From CAWAYH01 sp963786195 (GTDB lineage: Bacteria > Acidobacteriota > Vicinamibacteria > Vicinamibacterales > 2-12-FULL-66-21), in contig CAWAYH010000006.1 in the NCBI GenBank assembly GCA_963786195.1, positions 124,001 through 188,000 of the forward strand: DNA of 64,000 nucleotides, written 5' to 3'. The notes beneath the pieces are model-generated. The model had not been told where the DNA came from. It saw only the letters and a program-made list of their open reading frames with translations, and searched no databases. Numbering within the stretch: position 1 is the first letter of the stretch; each line of letters starts with the position of its first letter. This document shows, piece after piece, positions 1 through 10,840 of this stretch. Position numbers and translations under genes: made by a program.

Positions 1-1576
1 ATGCTCTACGCGAAGCCTGGCGACGCGGTCGACCTGGATCAGCCGGTCATCTTTCACGTCAATCCGGCGAAACAGCTGAACGTCCCGAACGATCAGTTCC
101 CCAGCCCGTTATCGCTCACGCGGCTCGTGTGGCGCCCCGACAGCAAGACGGTGGTGTTCGAGTACAACCAGCGGGGCCATCAGGTCTACCGCGTCATCGA
201 GGTGGACGGCGTGACGGGCAAAGCCCGCACGCTGATCTCCGAAGAGCCGACCACGTTCGTCGGTCAGCGGATCTACCGCTACGAGATGAACGGCGGAAAG
301 GACATCATCTGGCTCTCCGAACGGGACGGCTGGCATCACCTCTATCTGATCGACGGCGTGACCGGCAAAGTGAAGAACCAGATCACGAAAGGCGATTGGA
401 TCGTCCGCGACGTCGTGAAGGTGGACGAGGCGAAACGTCAGATCTGGTTCTCGGCGAGCGGCATGTATCCGGGGAAAGATCCCTACCTGATGCATCACTA
501 CCGGATCAACTTCGACGGCACGGGCCTGACAACGCTGACGCAGGCAGATGCCAGCCACGACGTCAGCTATTCGACGGACATGAAGTACTTCGTCGACACG
601 TACTCCAGAGTCGATCTCCCCACCGTGTCCGAGCTGCGGCGAACGAGCGACAACTCGCTCGTCACGGCGCTGGAGAAGGCGGACATCTCGGCGCTGACCG
701 CGGCCGGCTTCAAGCCGCCCGAGGTGTTCACGGCGAAGGCACGCGACGGGAAGACCGACATCTGGGGCGTCATCGTGCGGCCGACCAACTTCGATCCGGC
801 GAAGAAGTACCCGGTCATCGAAAACATCTATGCAGGCCCGCACAGCTCGTTCGTGCCGAAGACCTTCTGGCCATTCGGTCCGCATTCGTCGGGCGACAAG
901 GTGATCGGCATGCAGGCAGCAGGCCGAGCTGGGCTTCATCGTCGTCCAGATTGACGGCATGGGGACGTTCAACCGCTCCAAGGCGTTCCACGACGTCGCG
1001 TGGAAGCGCGTCGGCGACGCGGGATTCCCGGATCGCATCCTCTGGCACAAGGCCGTCGCGGCCAAGTATCCGTATTACGACGTCACGCGTGTCGGGATCT
1101 ACGGCGGCTCGGCGGGAGGACAGAACTCGACGGGCGCGCTCCTCTTCCACCCGGACTTCTACGACGTCGCCGTGTCCTACGCGGGCTGCCACGACAACCG
1201 CATGGACAAGATCGGATGGAACGAGCGGTGGATGGGATGGCCGCTCGACCAGAGCTACGCCGATTCCTCGAACGTCGACAACGCCTGGAAGCTGCAGGGC
1301 AAGCTGCTGCTCGTCGTCGGCGAGCTGGACCAGAACGTCGACCCGGCGTCGACGATGCAGGTGGTCAGCGCGCTGATCAAGGCCAACAAGATGTTCGATC
1401 TGCTCGTGGTGCCAGGAGAGGGGCATGGCGCCCTCAGGACGGTTGGACCGATCGAGTACGGCTACCGCAGGCAGTACGACTACTTCGTGCGTCATCTGCA
1501 GGGCGTCGAGCCGCCCGACTGGAACAAGACACTCAAGCCGGCCGGAACCGCCGGTCCTGTCGAGAGACAGAAATGA
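1..1576 (+). CDS. S9 family peptidase (DPP IV-like), 5' partial, one frameshift
   Basis: Serine exopeptidase of the prolyl oligopeptidase/dipeptidyl peptidase IV group, probably exported; the family cleaves dipeptides from peptide N-termini. The first ~270 residues are the end of a beta-propeller (repeats such as SRVDLPTVSELRR), followed by the alpha/beta-hydrolase domain. The nucleophile lies in GIYGGSAGG (about 1099-1125), the acid in VGELDQNVDP and the base in GEGHGALR. The reading frame shifts near 924, where removing one G from GCAGCAGG restores continuity into ELGFIVVQIDGMGT, so the gene is probably intact in the organism. The true start lies upstream of the window. The stop overlaps the next start as ATGA, indicating translational coupling with the M16 peptidase pair, so this may be a peptide-degradation operon. 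Confidence 0.9.
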
Positions 1577-3207
1577 CACGGCGTCGAGTCCTCGCATCCG
1601 GCCTGACTGCTGCGCTCGTCGCGCTCTTGTCTGGCCAGCTCGATCCCGCTCCACCGAGGGCGCAGGCGGGGTCGAGCGCGCAGACAGAGAAGTGGACGTC
1701 GCTGGGGATCGACGTCCAGGAACTGGTCCTCGGAAACGGTTTCCGAATCCTGCTGGTCGAAGACCATCGAAGCCCGCGGGTCGCCGCGTCGCTCCAATAC
1801 AGGGTGGGCGCGCTCCAGGAGAACTACGGCGATCACGGGGCGACCCATTTCCTGGAACACGCCATCCATCAGGGAACGACGACGGTCGGCATCAAGGACT
1901 GGAAGGCGGACCGCGCGCTGCTCGCGACGATCTACCAGACCGAGCAGCAACTGCTGGCCGAGCGCAACGCCTACCGGAATCAGCTGCGCGAGCGCAACGT
2001 CTTCTTCGACGAAGGCGACTGGCCGAGCAACAAGAAGATCGACGATCTCCGGCAGAAGCTCTACCAGCTCGAGGACGAACAGGCGAAGAACCGCGTCTTC
2101 TGGGAGGAATACAACTGGTATCGCCGCAACGGCGGGATCATGCGGCACACCGATCCCGTCCCGGCCAACACTGGCAACGAGATGATGCGGATCGAAGTCG
2201 ATCTCCCGAAAGAGCGGATCGAGATGTTCTTCAGGCTCGAAGCCGATCGCATGGTCAACGCGGTGCTCAGGGGCTGGGAAGCGCAGCGATTCACCGTGTT
2301 CGAGCAGTTCCTGATCCTGCAGCGTCACGAAACGGGCCGCTTCTCGGAGGCGCTCAACGGCATCACGGGCGTGGCGCATCCGATTTACATCCACACGGGC
2401 GGACATCATCGCGATCATGCGTACTGGAACCGCGAGAGCATGCTGCGCATCTACGACCAGTACATCGTGCCAAACAATGCGACGCTGACCCTCGTCGGCG
2501 ATGTCAGCGCTTCGGAAGTGCGGCCGATCGCCGAAAGGTACTTCGGCCTGGTGCCGCGCGCGCCGGAGCCTCCGTCGAGGATGGACGTCGAAGTGGAGCC
2601 GCCGCCCGGCGGCACGGTTCGGCTCGACTGGCTCGAGCCGCTCGATCCGCAGCTCATGGTCCGCTACCGCATCCCGTCGATCGGACATGCGGATCGTCCT
2701 GTGTTCGACGTGATCGCGCGCCTGATGCGCGGGTCCGAGGGCCTGCTGGCGGCCGCGCAGACAGGATCGAAGGTCACGGGCGACTGGCAGGCCAATGCCT
2801 CGCAGAACGGATCCCCTAATCTGCTGACGCTGCAGACGCGCGCAGCGCGTGATGAGGATCTGCCCGCGCTCGAACGCATCGCGGCAGCGGCGGTGGACCG
2901 CATCCGGCGGGATCCGATCGATGACGCGAGCCTCGCGCGCGTGCGGCGTGAATTCCGCTTCGAGTGGGAGAACCTCCGATCCGAGCGCGGCGGCCTGGCG
3001 ACGCAGTTCGGGTCGTTTGCCATCGCGGACGAGTGGCGCTCGATGCGGCGGTACTACGAGGCGAGAAACACCGCGACTGCCGCGGACATCCGGCGTGTGG
3101 CCGAGAAGTATCTCGTCGCCTGGAACCAGGTGATCGCCACGACTCGGCGGTCACCGCAGCCGCGTGCGCAGGGGACGACGGCGAGCGCGCGTCGAGAAAC
3201 GAAATGA
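1573..3207 (+). CDS. M16 family zinc metallopeptidase, catalytic subunit
   Basis: Insulinase/pitrilysin-type peptidase of 544 residues. An arginine-rich N-terminus and hydrophobic stretch give an export signal (MTRRRVLASGL...). The inverted zinc motif HxxEH is present as HFLEH (about 1849-1863), so this subunit should be catalytic. Where most M16B proteins go straight to the GGxxNAxT segment, this one has about 95 residues rich in Glu, Gln, Arg and Lys, predicted coiled coil, ending in HTDPVPANTGNEMM. The second half matches the M16 C-terminal domain (YIVPNNATLTLVGDV). The ATG at 1573 overlaps the upstream stop and the 3' end overlaps the next start, again as ATGA, so three peptidase genes are coupled. 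M16B enzymes often work as an active/inactive pair, which fits the next gene. Confidence 0.9.
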   Translation: MTRRRVLASGLTAALVALLSGQLDPAPPRAQAGSSAQTEKWTSLGIDVQELVLGNGFRILLVEDHRSPRVAASLQYRVGALQENYGDHGATHFLEHAIHQGTTTVGIKDWKADRALLATIYQTEQQLLAERNAYRNQLRERNVFFDEGDWPSNKKIDDLRQKLYQLEDEQAKNRVFWEEYNWYRRNGGIMRHTDPVPANTGNEMMRIEVDLPKERIEMFFRLEADRMVNAVLRGWEAQRFTVFEQFLILQRHETGRFSEALNGITGVAHPIYIHTGGHHRDHAYWNRESMLRIYDQYIVPNNATLTLVGDVSASEVRPIAERYFGLVPRAPEPPSRMDVEVEPPPGGTVRLDWLEPLDPQLMVRYRIPSIGHADRPVFDVIARLMRGSEGLLAAAQTGSKVTGDWQANASQNGSPNLLTLQTRAARDEDLPALERIAAAAVDRIRRDPIDDASLARVRREFRFEWENLRSERGGLATQFGSFAIADEWRSMRRYYEARNTATAADIRRVAEKYLVAWNQVIATTRRSPQPRAQGTTASARRETK

Positions 3208-4692
3208 CCGCGATCAAGGTCGTCTCTCGTCGTGCTGCTCCTGACGTCCACCGCAGCGTGCCGGCAAGGCTCCGCCCAGGGCGGCGACATCCTGCCGGGA
3301 CGCTCCCGGCCGTTGCTCGAGCACAACTGGGCGCTTCCGCGCGATCTGAAGTTCGGCCCGAATCAATTTCGGCCACCCGATGCGAGGTCCGCGATCGTCG
3401 TCACGCCCGATGGCGTCCGCGCCTATGTGATTCCCTCGGCCGACGATGGCCTCGTGCAGATCGTGGCGGCCATCCCGCTCGGTCGCGCGCTCGAGCAGCC
3501 GAACGAAATCGGAGCAGCGGATTTCGTCTCGCAGCTGCTGCAACAGGACATCAATCAGCGGCTGGGCCGGACGTTCCTCGGGCGGGTGCAGGTCGATCAG
3601 GACGTCGATCTGACGCGCGTCACGCTCGTGACGCTTCCGGAAGACTGGCGTCAGGGTCTCACCGCGCTGATCGGCGCCGTGCGCCAGCCGCACGTGGATG
3701 CGGCGGCGGTCGCGGCCTATCGCGCGGGCCCGGGGTTCGCGCGCCAGACGCGAGGTCTCGGCGGCGCCGGCTATCGCCCGGCCGTCGAAATGGCTCGCCT
3801 GATCGGAAAGTATCCGCTCACGCCGCCGGATCCCGGAACGACCGTCACCAGAGATGCGGCGCTAGCGGTGGCATCTCGTGCGTTCAACCCGGCGTCGATC
3901 GTCCTGGGCATCGGCGGCAAGGTGACGCGGCAGGAGGCCGAGCAGGCACTTCGCGAATCGACGGCCGGCTGGACGGGAAGCGCATCGACCGTCCAGCCCC
4001 GATCGTTCGACGCGTCGGCCGCGGGGCCCCCGGTATTCCGCGCGTTCGATGAGCCGGGCTACACGACGTGGATCGCGATCGGCCACGCCGTGCCCCCCAT
4101 CGCCGCGTCGCACGAGGCGGCGGTCGCCGTCATGACCGAGATCCTGAACATCCGCCTGAACATTGCCACGCGCGAGATGCGGGGGCTCGCCAATCAGACG
4201 GTCCTGCAGGTGCCGGCCACGACGCGGGTCGGCGGCCTGCTGCACGTGCGGACGGCCGGCCGACCCGAATCGGTAGCGCCGCTCGTCACGTACACGCGCG
4301 CGGAGCTCGCCCGGATCCGCGAGGCAGCGGGCGTGCCGACGAACGATGAACTGGAACAGGCGAAGGGCGGGCTTACCCTCAGTCAGTGGCAGCGATCGCT
4401 CGACGGGGCCCGCGCCGCCAGCAGCACGTACGCGATCGAAACGGCCCGGTACGGCTCGCTCGATCGCCTGATGGGTTGGCCGGACGCCGTGCGCGCGGTC
4501 ACCGCCGAGCAGGTGCGATCGGTGGCCGAGATCTACGTCCAGCCAGCGCTGAGCACGACGATCATCGGGCAGGTCGAGGCTGTGAAGGTGGCGCAGCATC
4601 CGCGCTGGCCGGCGACGCTCGACGAGTTGCTGCGGACGCCAGTCCCGACGCGGCGGTGTTCGGGGACAGTCAAACGGGACAGTCACGCGTGA
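3204..4692 (+). CDS. M16-like peptidase, non-catalytic partner; probable lipoprotein
   Basis: M16-fold protein of about 495 residues without an HxxEH motif, so it probably serves as the inactive partner that completes the clamshell with the preceding subunit. The ATG at 3204 overlaps the upstream stop, but the frame changes near 3225; after the shift the sequence reads as a lipoprotein signal ending in STAAC, so I take 3204 as the start with one sequencing frameshift. A GTG at 3232 is the alternative. Recognisable family segments are GAADFVSQLLQQDINQRLG and the C-terminal TAEQVRSVAEIYVQP. The last residues (GTVKRDSHA) and the stop codon are encoded by a 52-bp palindromic repeat, suggesting that the repeat overwrote or extended the original C-terminus. 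Confidence 0.82.
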
Positions 4693-4713
4693 CTGTCCCG
4701 TTTGACTGTCCCC
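4662..4713. repeat. 52-bp perfect palindrome (copy 1 of GGGGACAGTCAAACG family)
   Basis: Perfect dyad symmetry about 4687/4688 with arms beginning GGGGACAGTCAAACGGGAC. It overlaps the 3' end of the M16-like gene and supplies its stop codon. Related palindromes lie at 4849-4887 and 58062-58134 with the same GGGGACA-TCAAACG core. Such sequences resemble REP elements mobilised by Y1 (RAYT) transposases; no transposase gene is in this window. Confidence 0.9.
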
Positions 4714-4746
4714 TTGACCGAGCAACCGACCTACCGAGCCACCGAG

Positions 4747-4848
4747 CTAAGACAGAAACACCTTTCCCAGCCTGACCAGCAGCGCCATCCGCCGCATTTC
4801 TGCTTCCGCGGCCAGGCGGCCGCGCCTCGTCACCCGGTAGGCCTGGAT
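4747..4848 (-). pseudogene. C-terminal remnant of a PadR-family regulator
   Basis: On the minus strand an open frame enters directly from the repeat at 4849 and ends at a TAG (4747-4749). Its 33 residues include YRVTRRGRLAAEAEMRRM and LVRLGKVFLS, which match the end of PadR regulators (tyrosine-arginine wing, then an arginine-rich helix). No start or DNA-binding helix remains upstream, because that sequence is occupied by the palindrome and then the next gene. The fragment therefore looks like a PadR gene truncated at the repeat. Identification rests on a short segment only. Confidence 0.55.
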
Positions 4849-4887
4849 GGGGACACTCAAACGTGACTGTCCCGTTTGAGTGTCCCC
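4849..4887. repeat. Hairpin repeat (copy 2 of GGGGACA-TCAAACG family)
   Basis: Fifteen-base arms GGGGACACTCAAACG and CGTTTGAGTGTCCCC flank a nine-base loop, TGACTGTCC, which is itself part of the copy-1 sequence. It lies 136 bp from copy 1 and immediately abuts the PadR remnant, 17 bp upstream of the next start codon. Confidence 0.88.
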
Positions 4888-4904
4888 GTGTCAAACTGTT
4901 GACC

Positions 4905-6009
4905 ATGCGACGTTTGGCGCGGGTCACCGCCACCGCTTCGATCGCCGCCACGACCCTGCTCGGCGCAGCGCGCGCGCCGCAGGCTGACACGCCGGCCTAC
5001 CTCGCCTTTCGACTCGACGACGAGCGCCTGATTGCGACCGTCAAGGTCGTGGAGCCGACATCGCGGCAGGTCAGGGAAGGATTGTCAGCGGCGCCGGCCG
5101 CCAGATTCGGCTTCGCCTACTTCGACCCCGCCGGCGTCCTGGGCCGATCGATGGCCAACGAACATCCGCGCGCAGCGCGACTGGGCGATTCATACGGGGC
5201 CCGGTCAACCGATCGCCGCCAGCATGGAGCGCCTCGTTGGCGGGAACCTGCAATGCACCGAGGCTGTCGGCGTCCTGCTTCGGGTCGCGCCCGATCAGGC
5301 AGGAGCATTCGCCAAGCTTCCCGCGAAGTACTTCATCGCGGAGGCGTCTGGCAATGGCGCCGTCGTCTCCGCTGGAACGGTATCGACCGTCGCATCAGAG
5401 CCCACACCCGCGCTGAACGCCGAACTTCGATCGGCTCTGGAGTCCAACCTCACAGACCTGCTGAATCGCGAGCTGCCGAACGTGCTAGCCGAGGCGCAAC
5501 CGGACCACGTGCGCATGGCCGCGAGCTCCGTCGGCTCTCACAGGTCATGGGCGCGCGAGCGGCAGCAGATGGACGAAGCGCTGAAACAGGGTCGCGCAAC
5601 GCTCACATATGACGTTCAGATGTTCCGCCTGTCACCCGATCGGGTGCCGGTCTACTTCGTCCGGGCGGAGTGGCTGGTCGAAAAGAAGCAGGCGTTCGCT
5701 GCGGCAGTCTGGCTGCGAGGGAACTCGACGCTCGAGATCGTGCAGACGAACATCCGCCCGGCCTCGTGGCTGCGCATGTTCCTGTTTCAGCATCGCGTCC
5801 ACCGCGACCAGCTGGGTCTCGTCCTCAACGTGTTCGATCGGGACCATGATGGCTGGGGAGAAGTCCTGTTCGCCCAGGCGGGTTACGAGTCCGTCGGCCT
5901 GGAGCTGCTCGAGTTACTCTGCGTCCGGTTTCGAGCGAACGGGAATTGCCCACAGCTTCGGCTGCTGACTGCCTCTCAAAAGACCTGCTGGACGCGCGTG
6001 CCTGAGTAA
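4905..6009 (+). CDS. Secreted protein of unknown function, one frameshift
   Basis: Not recognised. The ATG at 4905 begins a signal peptide (MRRLARVTATASIAATTLLG, cleaved near ARA). The mature part, about 340 residues, has few cysteines and several predicted beta strands (YDVQMFRLSPDRVPVYFVRAE). The frame changes between 5160 and 5175, where NEHPRA continues as QRDWAIHTGPGQP, most simply by one inserted base. The stop at 6009 lies 34 bp inside the convergent GH31 gene, an end-to-end overlap. The palindrome at 4849-4887 sits in its 5' leader. Confidence 0.6.
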
Positions 6010-8325
6010 ACAACGTCGCGCGTTCCGCCTTCGGGAAGCACGACGACCCTGAACGTGCGGCGCGTGACGACGTTGGATGCGCCGCGCGGCGCACCCGGCT
6101 CGATCGTCAGTTGCCGCGTCCGGTCGTTCCACGCAATCCGCGTCCAGCTGCCCTTCCCCGCCAGGTACTCCTGACTGATCCCGTCGTCCTCGTACAAGGT
6201 GTATTGCCCGTCCGCGCCTCGATAGATCCTGAGCGTCGTGGGCTCGCTGATCTCCTGGCTCGTGTACTGCCGGACGGGATCGACGGGCACGATGGCGCCG
6301 GCGCGGACGTAGATCGGCATCGTGGCCAGATCGACGTCGCGCGTGACGCTCCGGCCGCCGGTCGTTTTCGCGTTCGTCCACCAGTCGTACCACTCGCCCT
6401 TCGGCAAGTACACCTCGCGAGACGTGGCGCCCTTCGTGAAGACCGGCGCAATCAGCAGGTCACGTCCCCACATGAACTGCGTGCCGATCCCTCGCGCCTG
6501 GACGTCGCTCGGGTAATGCAGCCACATCGCGCGCATGAGCGGCAGGCCCGAGTCGCGTGCCTCCCGCGTCGAGGGTGTACGTGTACGGCATCAACTGGTA
6601 GCGCAGCTCGGAGTACTTCTTCGCGATCGGCTCGATCGCCGGGTTGTTCATCTCGGACTGCAGGATGTTGCGCCTGTCGTCGGGCGGGATCGGCGCGTTC
6701 GTGTTGCTGTTCTCGCGCGGACCCATGTCGCTGCCGCCCCAGCCCCACGGCAGCCGCGTCCACCACGTGCGTCCGTGCGAGCGGAACGAGCCGCAGAACG
6801 CCGCGAATTGATGCCACCGCGACGTAGAGCTCGCCCGTGAATTCGTTGTTCGGATAGAAGCCGCCGATGTCCGAGCCCCAGTACGGCCCGATGCTCAACG
6901 AATAGTTGATGCCGACGGCAATCTGCGCTTCGAGCGTCTTCCAGGACGTTTCGGTGTCACCCGACCAGACCCAGCCGCCCCACTGCGCGATGCCCGGATA
7001 GCCGTTCCGTTGCAGGCTCCACGGGCGCTCGTTCGGTTTCGTCGACAGGTGACCCTGGTAGTAGAGCTGATGGCGCTTGATGCGTTCGTACAGGTTGAAC
7101 CAGTCGCCTTCGTCGGGCCAGAAGGCATCGATGCCGGAGTTGACGAGCGGCACGTGCTGCTGCCAGTAGGTCTGGATGTGCGAGGCATCGATCGTCTCGC
7201 CCGGTCTCGATGGAATCGTCCCGTGCAGCGTCGGCAGCCGGTCGCGATCCCAGGGGACCATGTGCACGACCGTCTTCACGTGGCGCGCGTGCATGTCGGC
7301 GAGCACGGCTTTCGGATCGCGCGTGAAGACGTCCGGATTGAAGTCGAACGACGGCTGCTTCGTGTTCCACCCGCGTGGACAGAAGCCCGTGCCCGAGGTA
7401 GATCACGGCATCGAGCGGGATCTGCTTCGTAGCGGAACGTGTCGATGATCCCGATCAGCTGCCGGTCGTCCTCGAGCGTGCGGTGCGACTGCATGTAGCC
7501 GAGCGCCCACCGGGGCGGCATCGCGGCCGGGCCGGTGATGACCGAGAAATCCCTCATGGCCGCCGCAGGATCGCTCGCATCGAAAACGAAGACGTCGTAA
7601 AACCCTGGGATGATCTTGTCGATCGGCGGCAACCCCTTGCCGAGCGCCTGCTGCTGATTGCGTTCGGTCTGCGGCACGCCCTCGGCAGCCGTCGGCTTCC
7701 ACGGAAGGAACACACCGCGATCCGGCTTGCGAAGATCCACGTGGACCCACGGCGCCGCCACGAAAATTCCCCAGCCGCCGGTGCCCAGCAGCATCGCGAC
7801 CGGATTGCGCGATCCGTACATGTCGCTCTGCCAGCGCGGCTCCAGGGTGTCGAGCGATCCGCGACGGTCGAACTGCACCGCCTGCTCGCGCCACGGCCGC
7901 CCCGGCGCCGGCCTGGGTCCGCCCTCGCCCATCCCGAGCACCGGGGACTCATCGAGCTTGAACGACAGACTCCCGTCGGCAGCGAAGACCAGTTCCTGGA
8001 CGACCTGACCCCTGGTGTTCGAGACGACGACCGTCAACGGGTTCTGACGCGCTTCGACGATCAGATTCCCAACGGTCCTCTTGACGGGCCGGCCAAGCTC
8101 GCGCAGCGTGATCGCTGCTGACGGGTAGGTCCGCTCGGCAACCGAAGGGTTGTCCGGAATGGCCGCGACGCTCACCGGCTTGAGCGTGACCCGAATGCTG
8201 CGCTCCCCTGCGACGCGAATGTCGAGTTGAGCCGGCTGCCCCGCCGTCGTGATCGGTTGCGCGGACGCCGCGGCGGCGCCGGCCAGCAGGACGATGAGCG
8301 TGTGAAATTGGCGACGGAATTCCAT
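5976..8325 (-). CDS. Glycoside hydrolase family 31 enzyme, several frameshifts
   Basis: Exported alpha-glycosidase (alpha-glucosidase/xylosidase type) of about 780 residues. It has a signal peptide (LIVLLAGAAAASAQ), the GH31 N-terminal beta domain with LDESPVLGMGEGG, the catalytic barrel, and a C-terminal beta domain (YLPKGEWYDWWT). The nucleophile is the Asp of IDAFWPDEGDW and the acid/base the Asp of GGWVWSGDTETSW. Frame changes occur near 7425 and 7385, 6820 and 6570; the last two are single inserted bases after TC on the coding strand (GTC-G-CGG, CTC-G-ACG). All motifs are preserved across the breaks, so the gene is probably functional. Substrate cannot be told from sequence. It is convergent with the upstream unknown gene. 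Confidence 0.9.
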
Positions 8326-8587
8326 GCGCAGTGCTACTCCCTCGATTGCCGTGACGAGAAGTTATCTCATGAACCTGCCGCCCGTTCCACGGTGCGAGCG
8401 AGCATCGCGAGCGAGCCACGCGATCGGAGCGCGCCGGCGCCCTTCGACTTCGCTCAGGGCGTGGTGAGCATAGTCGAACCACGAAGCGGCGTGCGAGAGA
8501 GCGTGTTGGGGAGTCCGAGGGGCGAAGCCCCTCGGATAGACCAAGTCTATCAGCAGCAGTCGTCCGCGACGCCGTATACTCCCGGCC
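8326..8587. other. Intergenic gap with two inverted-repeat motifs
   Basis: Gap between the divergent GH31 and sugar-dehydrogenase genes. It holds GCCCTTCGACTTCGCTCAGG (from 8439), followed by GGTGAGCATAGTCGAACC, a dispersed intergenic repeat type seen in many bacterial genomes. It also holds a strong hairpin at 8514-8536 (stem TCCGAGGGGC, loop GAA). I see no convincing -35/-10 pair. Confidence 0.6.
8514..8536. repeat. Short GC hairpin TCCGAGGGGC-GAA-GCCCCTCGGA
   Basis: Ten-base perfect stem with a GAA loop, upstream of the sugar-dehydrogenase start and without a U-tract, so it is more like a repeat hairpin than a terminator. Confidence 0.75.
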
Positions 8588-9828
8588 ATGTCGATCCGCG
8601 TGTCCCTCCTCTGTCTCGCGCTGGTACTCCAGCAGCAGTTGCCCGCGCCGTTCCATACGCCGTGGTTCCGCAAGCCCACGCGCGTGGTGCCGATGCCCGA
8701 CGGCGTCCAGCTGACGGGTGCCTGCCGGATTCACCGTCAATGTCTTCGCGGACAAGCTCCAGTTCGCCCGGTTCATGGCGCTGGCGCCGAACGGCGACGT
8801 GTTCCTCGCGGAGCCGTTTCGCGGCGCCGGCAAGATCACGATCCTTCGCGATGCGGACAAGGATGGCGTGGCCGAAGTCCGCGAGACATTCGCGACGGGA
8901 CTGAACCGGCCGTTCGGCCTCGCATTCTGGAAGAACTATCTCTACGTCGGCAACAACGATTCGGTCGTGCGATTCGCCTACAGGACTGGCCAGACCGCAG
9001 CCGACGGCCCGCCGGAGAAGATCGTCGACCTGCCGCCGAGCGACGCCGCGCTCGATCAGGACACCGCGAACTCGACTGAAGATCGAGCTCAACCAGACGC
9101 GCGGCTACAACCACTGGACGCGCAACGTCATCTTCAATGCCGGCCGGCACGAAGATGTACGTCACCGTCGGATCGTCGACGAACGCGACGCCGGAAACCG
9201 ACGCGCGGCGCGCCGCCATCAACGAATACAACCCCGACGGCATCGGCGCACCGTGTGTTCGCCAGCGGGCTGCGCAACCCCGTCGGCCTCGCGTACTTCC
9301 CCGGCACGAACACGCTCTGGACGGCCGTCAACGAACGCGACCATCTGGGCGACGATCTCGTGCCCGACTACATCACGTCGGTGCGCGACGGCGGGTTCTA
9401 CGGCTGGCCGTACTCGTACATCGGCAGGCACGTCGATCCGACGGTGACGACACCGCGGCCGGATCTGGTCGCGAAGGCGATCGTGCCGGACGTGCTGCTT
9501 GCCGTCGCACTCCGCGGCGCTCGGACTGATCTTCTACACGGGATCGCAGTTCCCTGCCGAGTACCGCAACAGCGCGTTCGTCGCACTGCACGGCTCGATC
9601 AATCGATCGAAGCTGTCCGGCTACTGCGTCGTCCGCGTCCCGTTCCGCAACGGCAAGCCCTCAGGGCCTCCCGAAGATTTCCTGACCGGCTTCATCGCGC
9701 GTGACGACGAAGACAAGCAGGCGTGGGGCCGGCCCGTCGGGTTGCTGCAGCTGCCGGACGGCTCGTTGCTCGTGTCCGACGACGGCGGCAATCGCGTGTG
9801 GCGGGTGAGCTACCAGAAGTCACGCTGA
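8588..9828 (+). CDS. PQQ-dependent sugar dehydrogenase-like protein, several frameshifts
   Basis: Soluble glucose/sorbosone dehydrogenase-type six-bladed propeller, about 410 residues and probably periplasmic (MSIRVSLLCLALVLQQQ). Family segments in order are VNVFADKLQFARFMALAPNG, GLNRPFGLAFWKNYLYVGN, VFASGLRNPVGLAYFPGT, DYITSVRDGGFYGWPYSY and LPDGSLLVSDDGGNRVWRV. At least four frame changes interrupt it (near 8717, 9072, about 9150-9250 and 9500); at 8717, 9072 and 9500 deleting a single base restores the frame. The family oxidises sugars to lactones with PQQ as cofactor; no PQQ biosynthesis genes are in the window. Confidence 0.85.
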
Positions 9829-9854
9829 AGTCAGCAGCAGAGCCGCCCCTGCGC

Positions 9855-10840
9855 TCAGTCCACCACGAGCAGCCGTCCGGCGTCCATGATCATCCGATCG
9901 TCGAACCAGACGGTCGGCTGCTTAACCAGACCGTCGAGGTGACTGGCGACGCGCACGGTCCCGCCCATCGACTTGTTGTCGCCGAACGCGATGTGGATCG
10001 TCCCCATCACCTTCTCGTCCTCGAGAATGACGCCGCTCAGACTGGCGCGATCGTTCGTGCCGATGCCGAACTCCGCCACGTTGCGGCCGTCGCGACCGTG
10101 CGGCTCGAGCAGCGCGATCAACTGCTCCGCCTCCGGACCGCCGCTGATGTCGGTCGGCATAGCCGTCCTTGACGACGATGCGAATCGGCTGCGACGGTGA
10201 CGCCGATGCCCGCCATCGATCCGTCGACGACGATCGACGCCGTTCGACTGACCCTTCGAGCGGCGCCAGATAGGCTTCCCGTCGGCAGGTTGCCGCACTG
10301 GCCCCGTTCTCCGGAACAGTCCGCTGCTCGCGTGCGGCCGTCCGCCCGGCCATCGGCAGCCGCATGTCGGTGCCGCGCCGGCGCCTGCACGCGAATCACC
10401 TGTCGTGCTCTCCATCACCGCGCAGAGCCGGTGCGTCCGTTCGGCGATGCGATGGTAGTCCGCATTCATGCACCGCACCATGATGTCTTCGGTGACGCCC
10501 GGCAGCGTGCCCACGCGCGCGCCGGCCGCACTGGCCGCCCGGCGAGCGTCGGTGTGCGTCAGGGACTTCGACGTCGGGCACAGCACGACGTCCACCGTCG
10601 TCATCAGCTGGGCGACCTGCGGCGGCGGCTCGTCGCCGTTGGTGCGCCGCGGGAGCATCTCGACCAGCATCACGTCGTGGCCCAGAGTCTTTGGCCGCCT
10701 GGCGCAGCGCATAGCCGATGTGCCGCAGCGGCTCATCGGTCACGATGAGGACGCTTTCGCCCGGCCTCGCGCCCATGCAGTCGCGGATGGCGATCGTGGA
10801 CGCCGACAGCAGCTCGGGCGAAATCGATGCTGTCGTGCAC
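9855..10840 (-). CDS. M29-like metallo-aminopeptidase, several frameshifts
   Basis: Resembles the aminopeptidase T/S (M29) group. The N-terminal part has STIAIRDCMGARPGESVLIV, followed by LPGVTEDIMVRCMNADYHRI. The C-terminal part, with GRNVAEFGIGTNDRA, GTIHIAFGDNKSMGG and SHLDGLVKQPTVWFD, carries the conserved Glu and His metal ligands typical of the family. The middle (10160-10400) switches frame several times. The start is uncertain: a GTG at 10840 directly follows GGAG, closer than a usual ribosome-binding site, and needs one more frame correction near 10820. It is divergent from, and overlaps, the start region of the OPT transporter. Confidence 0.75.

Noticed and set aside
900..955. Programmed frameshifting in the S9 peptidase
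   Set aside because: No slippery site with a downstream structure, and similar one-base insertions occur in unrelated genes across the window, so sequencing error is simpler.
8588..9828. PQQ biosynthesis or electron-transfer operon around the sugar dehydrogenase
   Set aside because: Neighbours are GH31 and an aminopeptidase; no pqq or cytochrome genes are visible.
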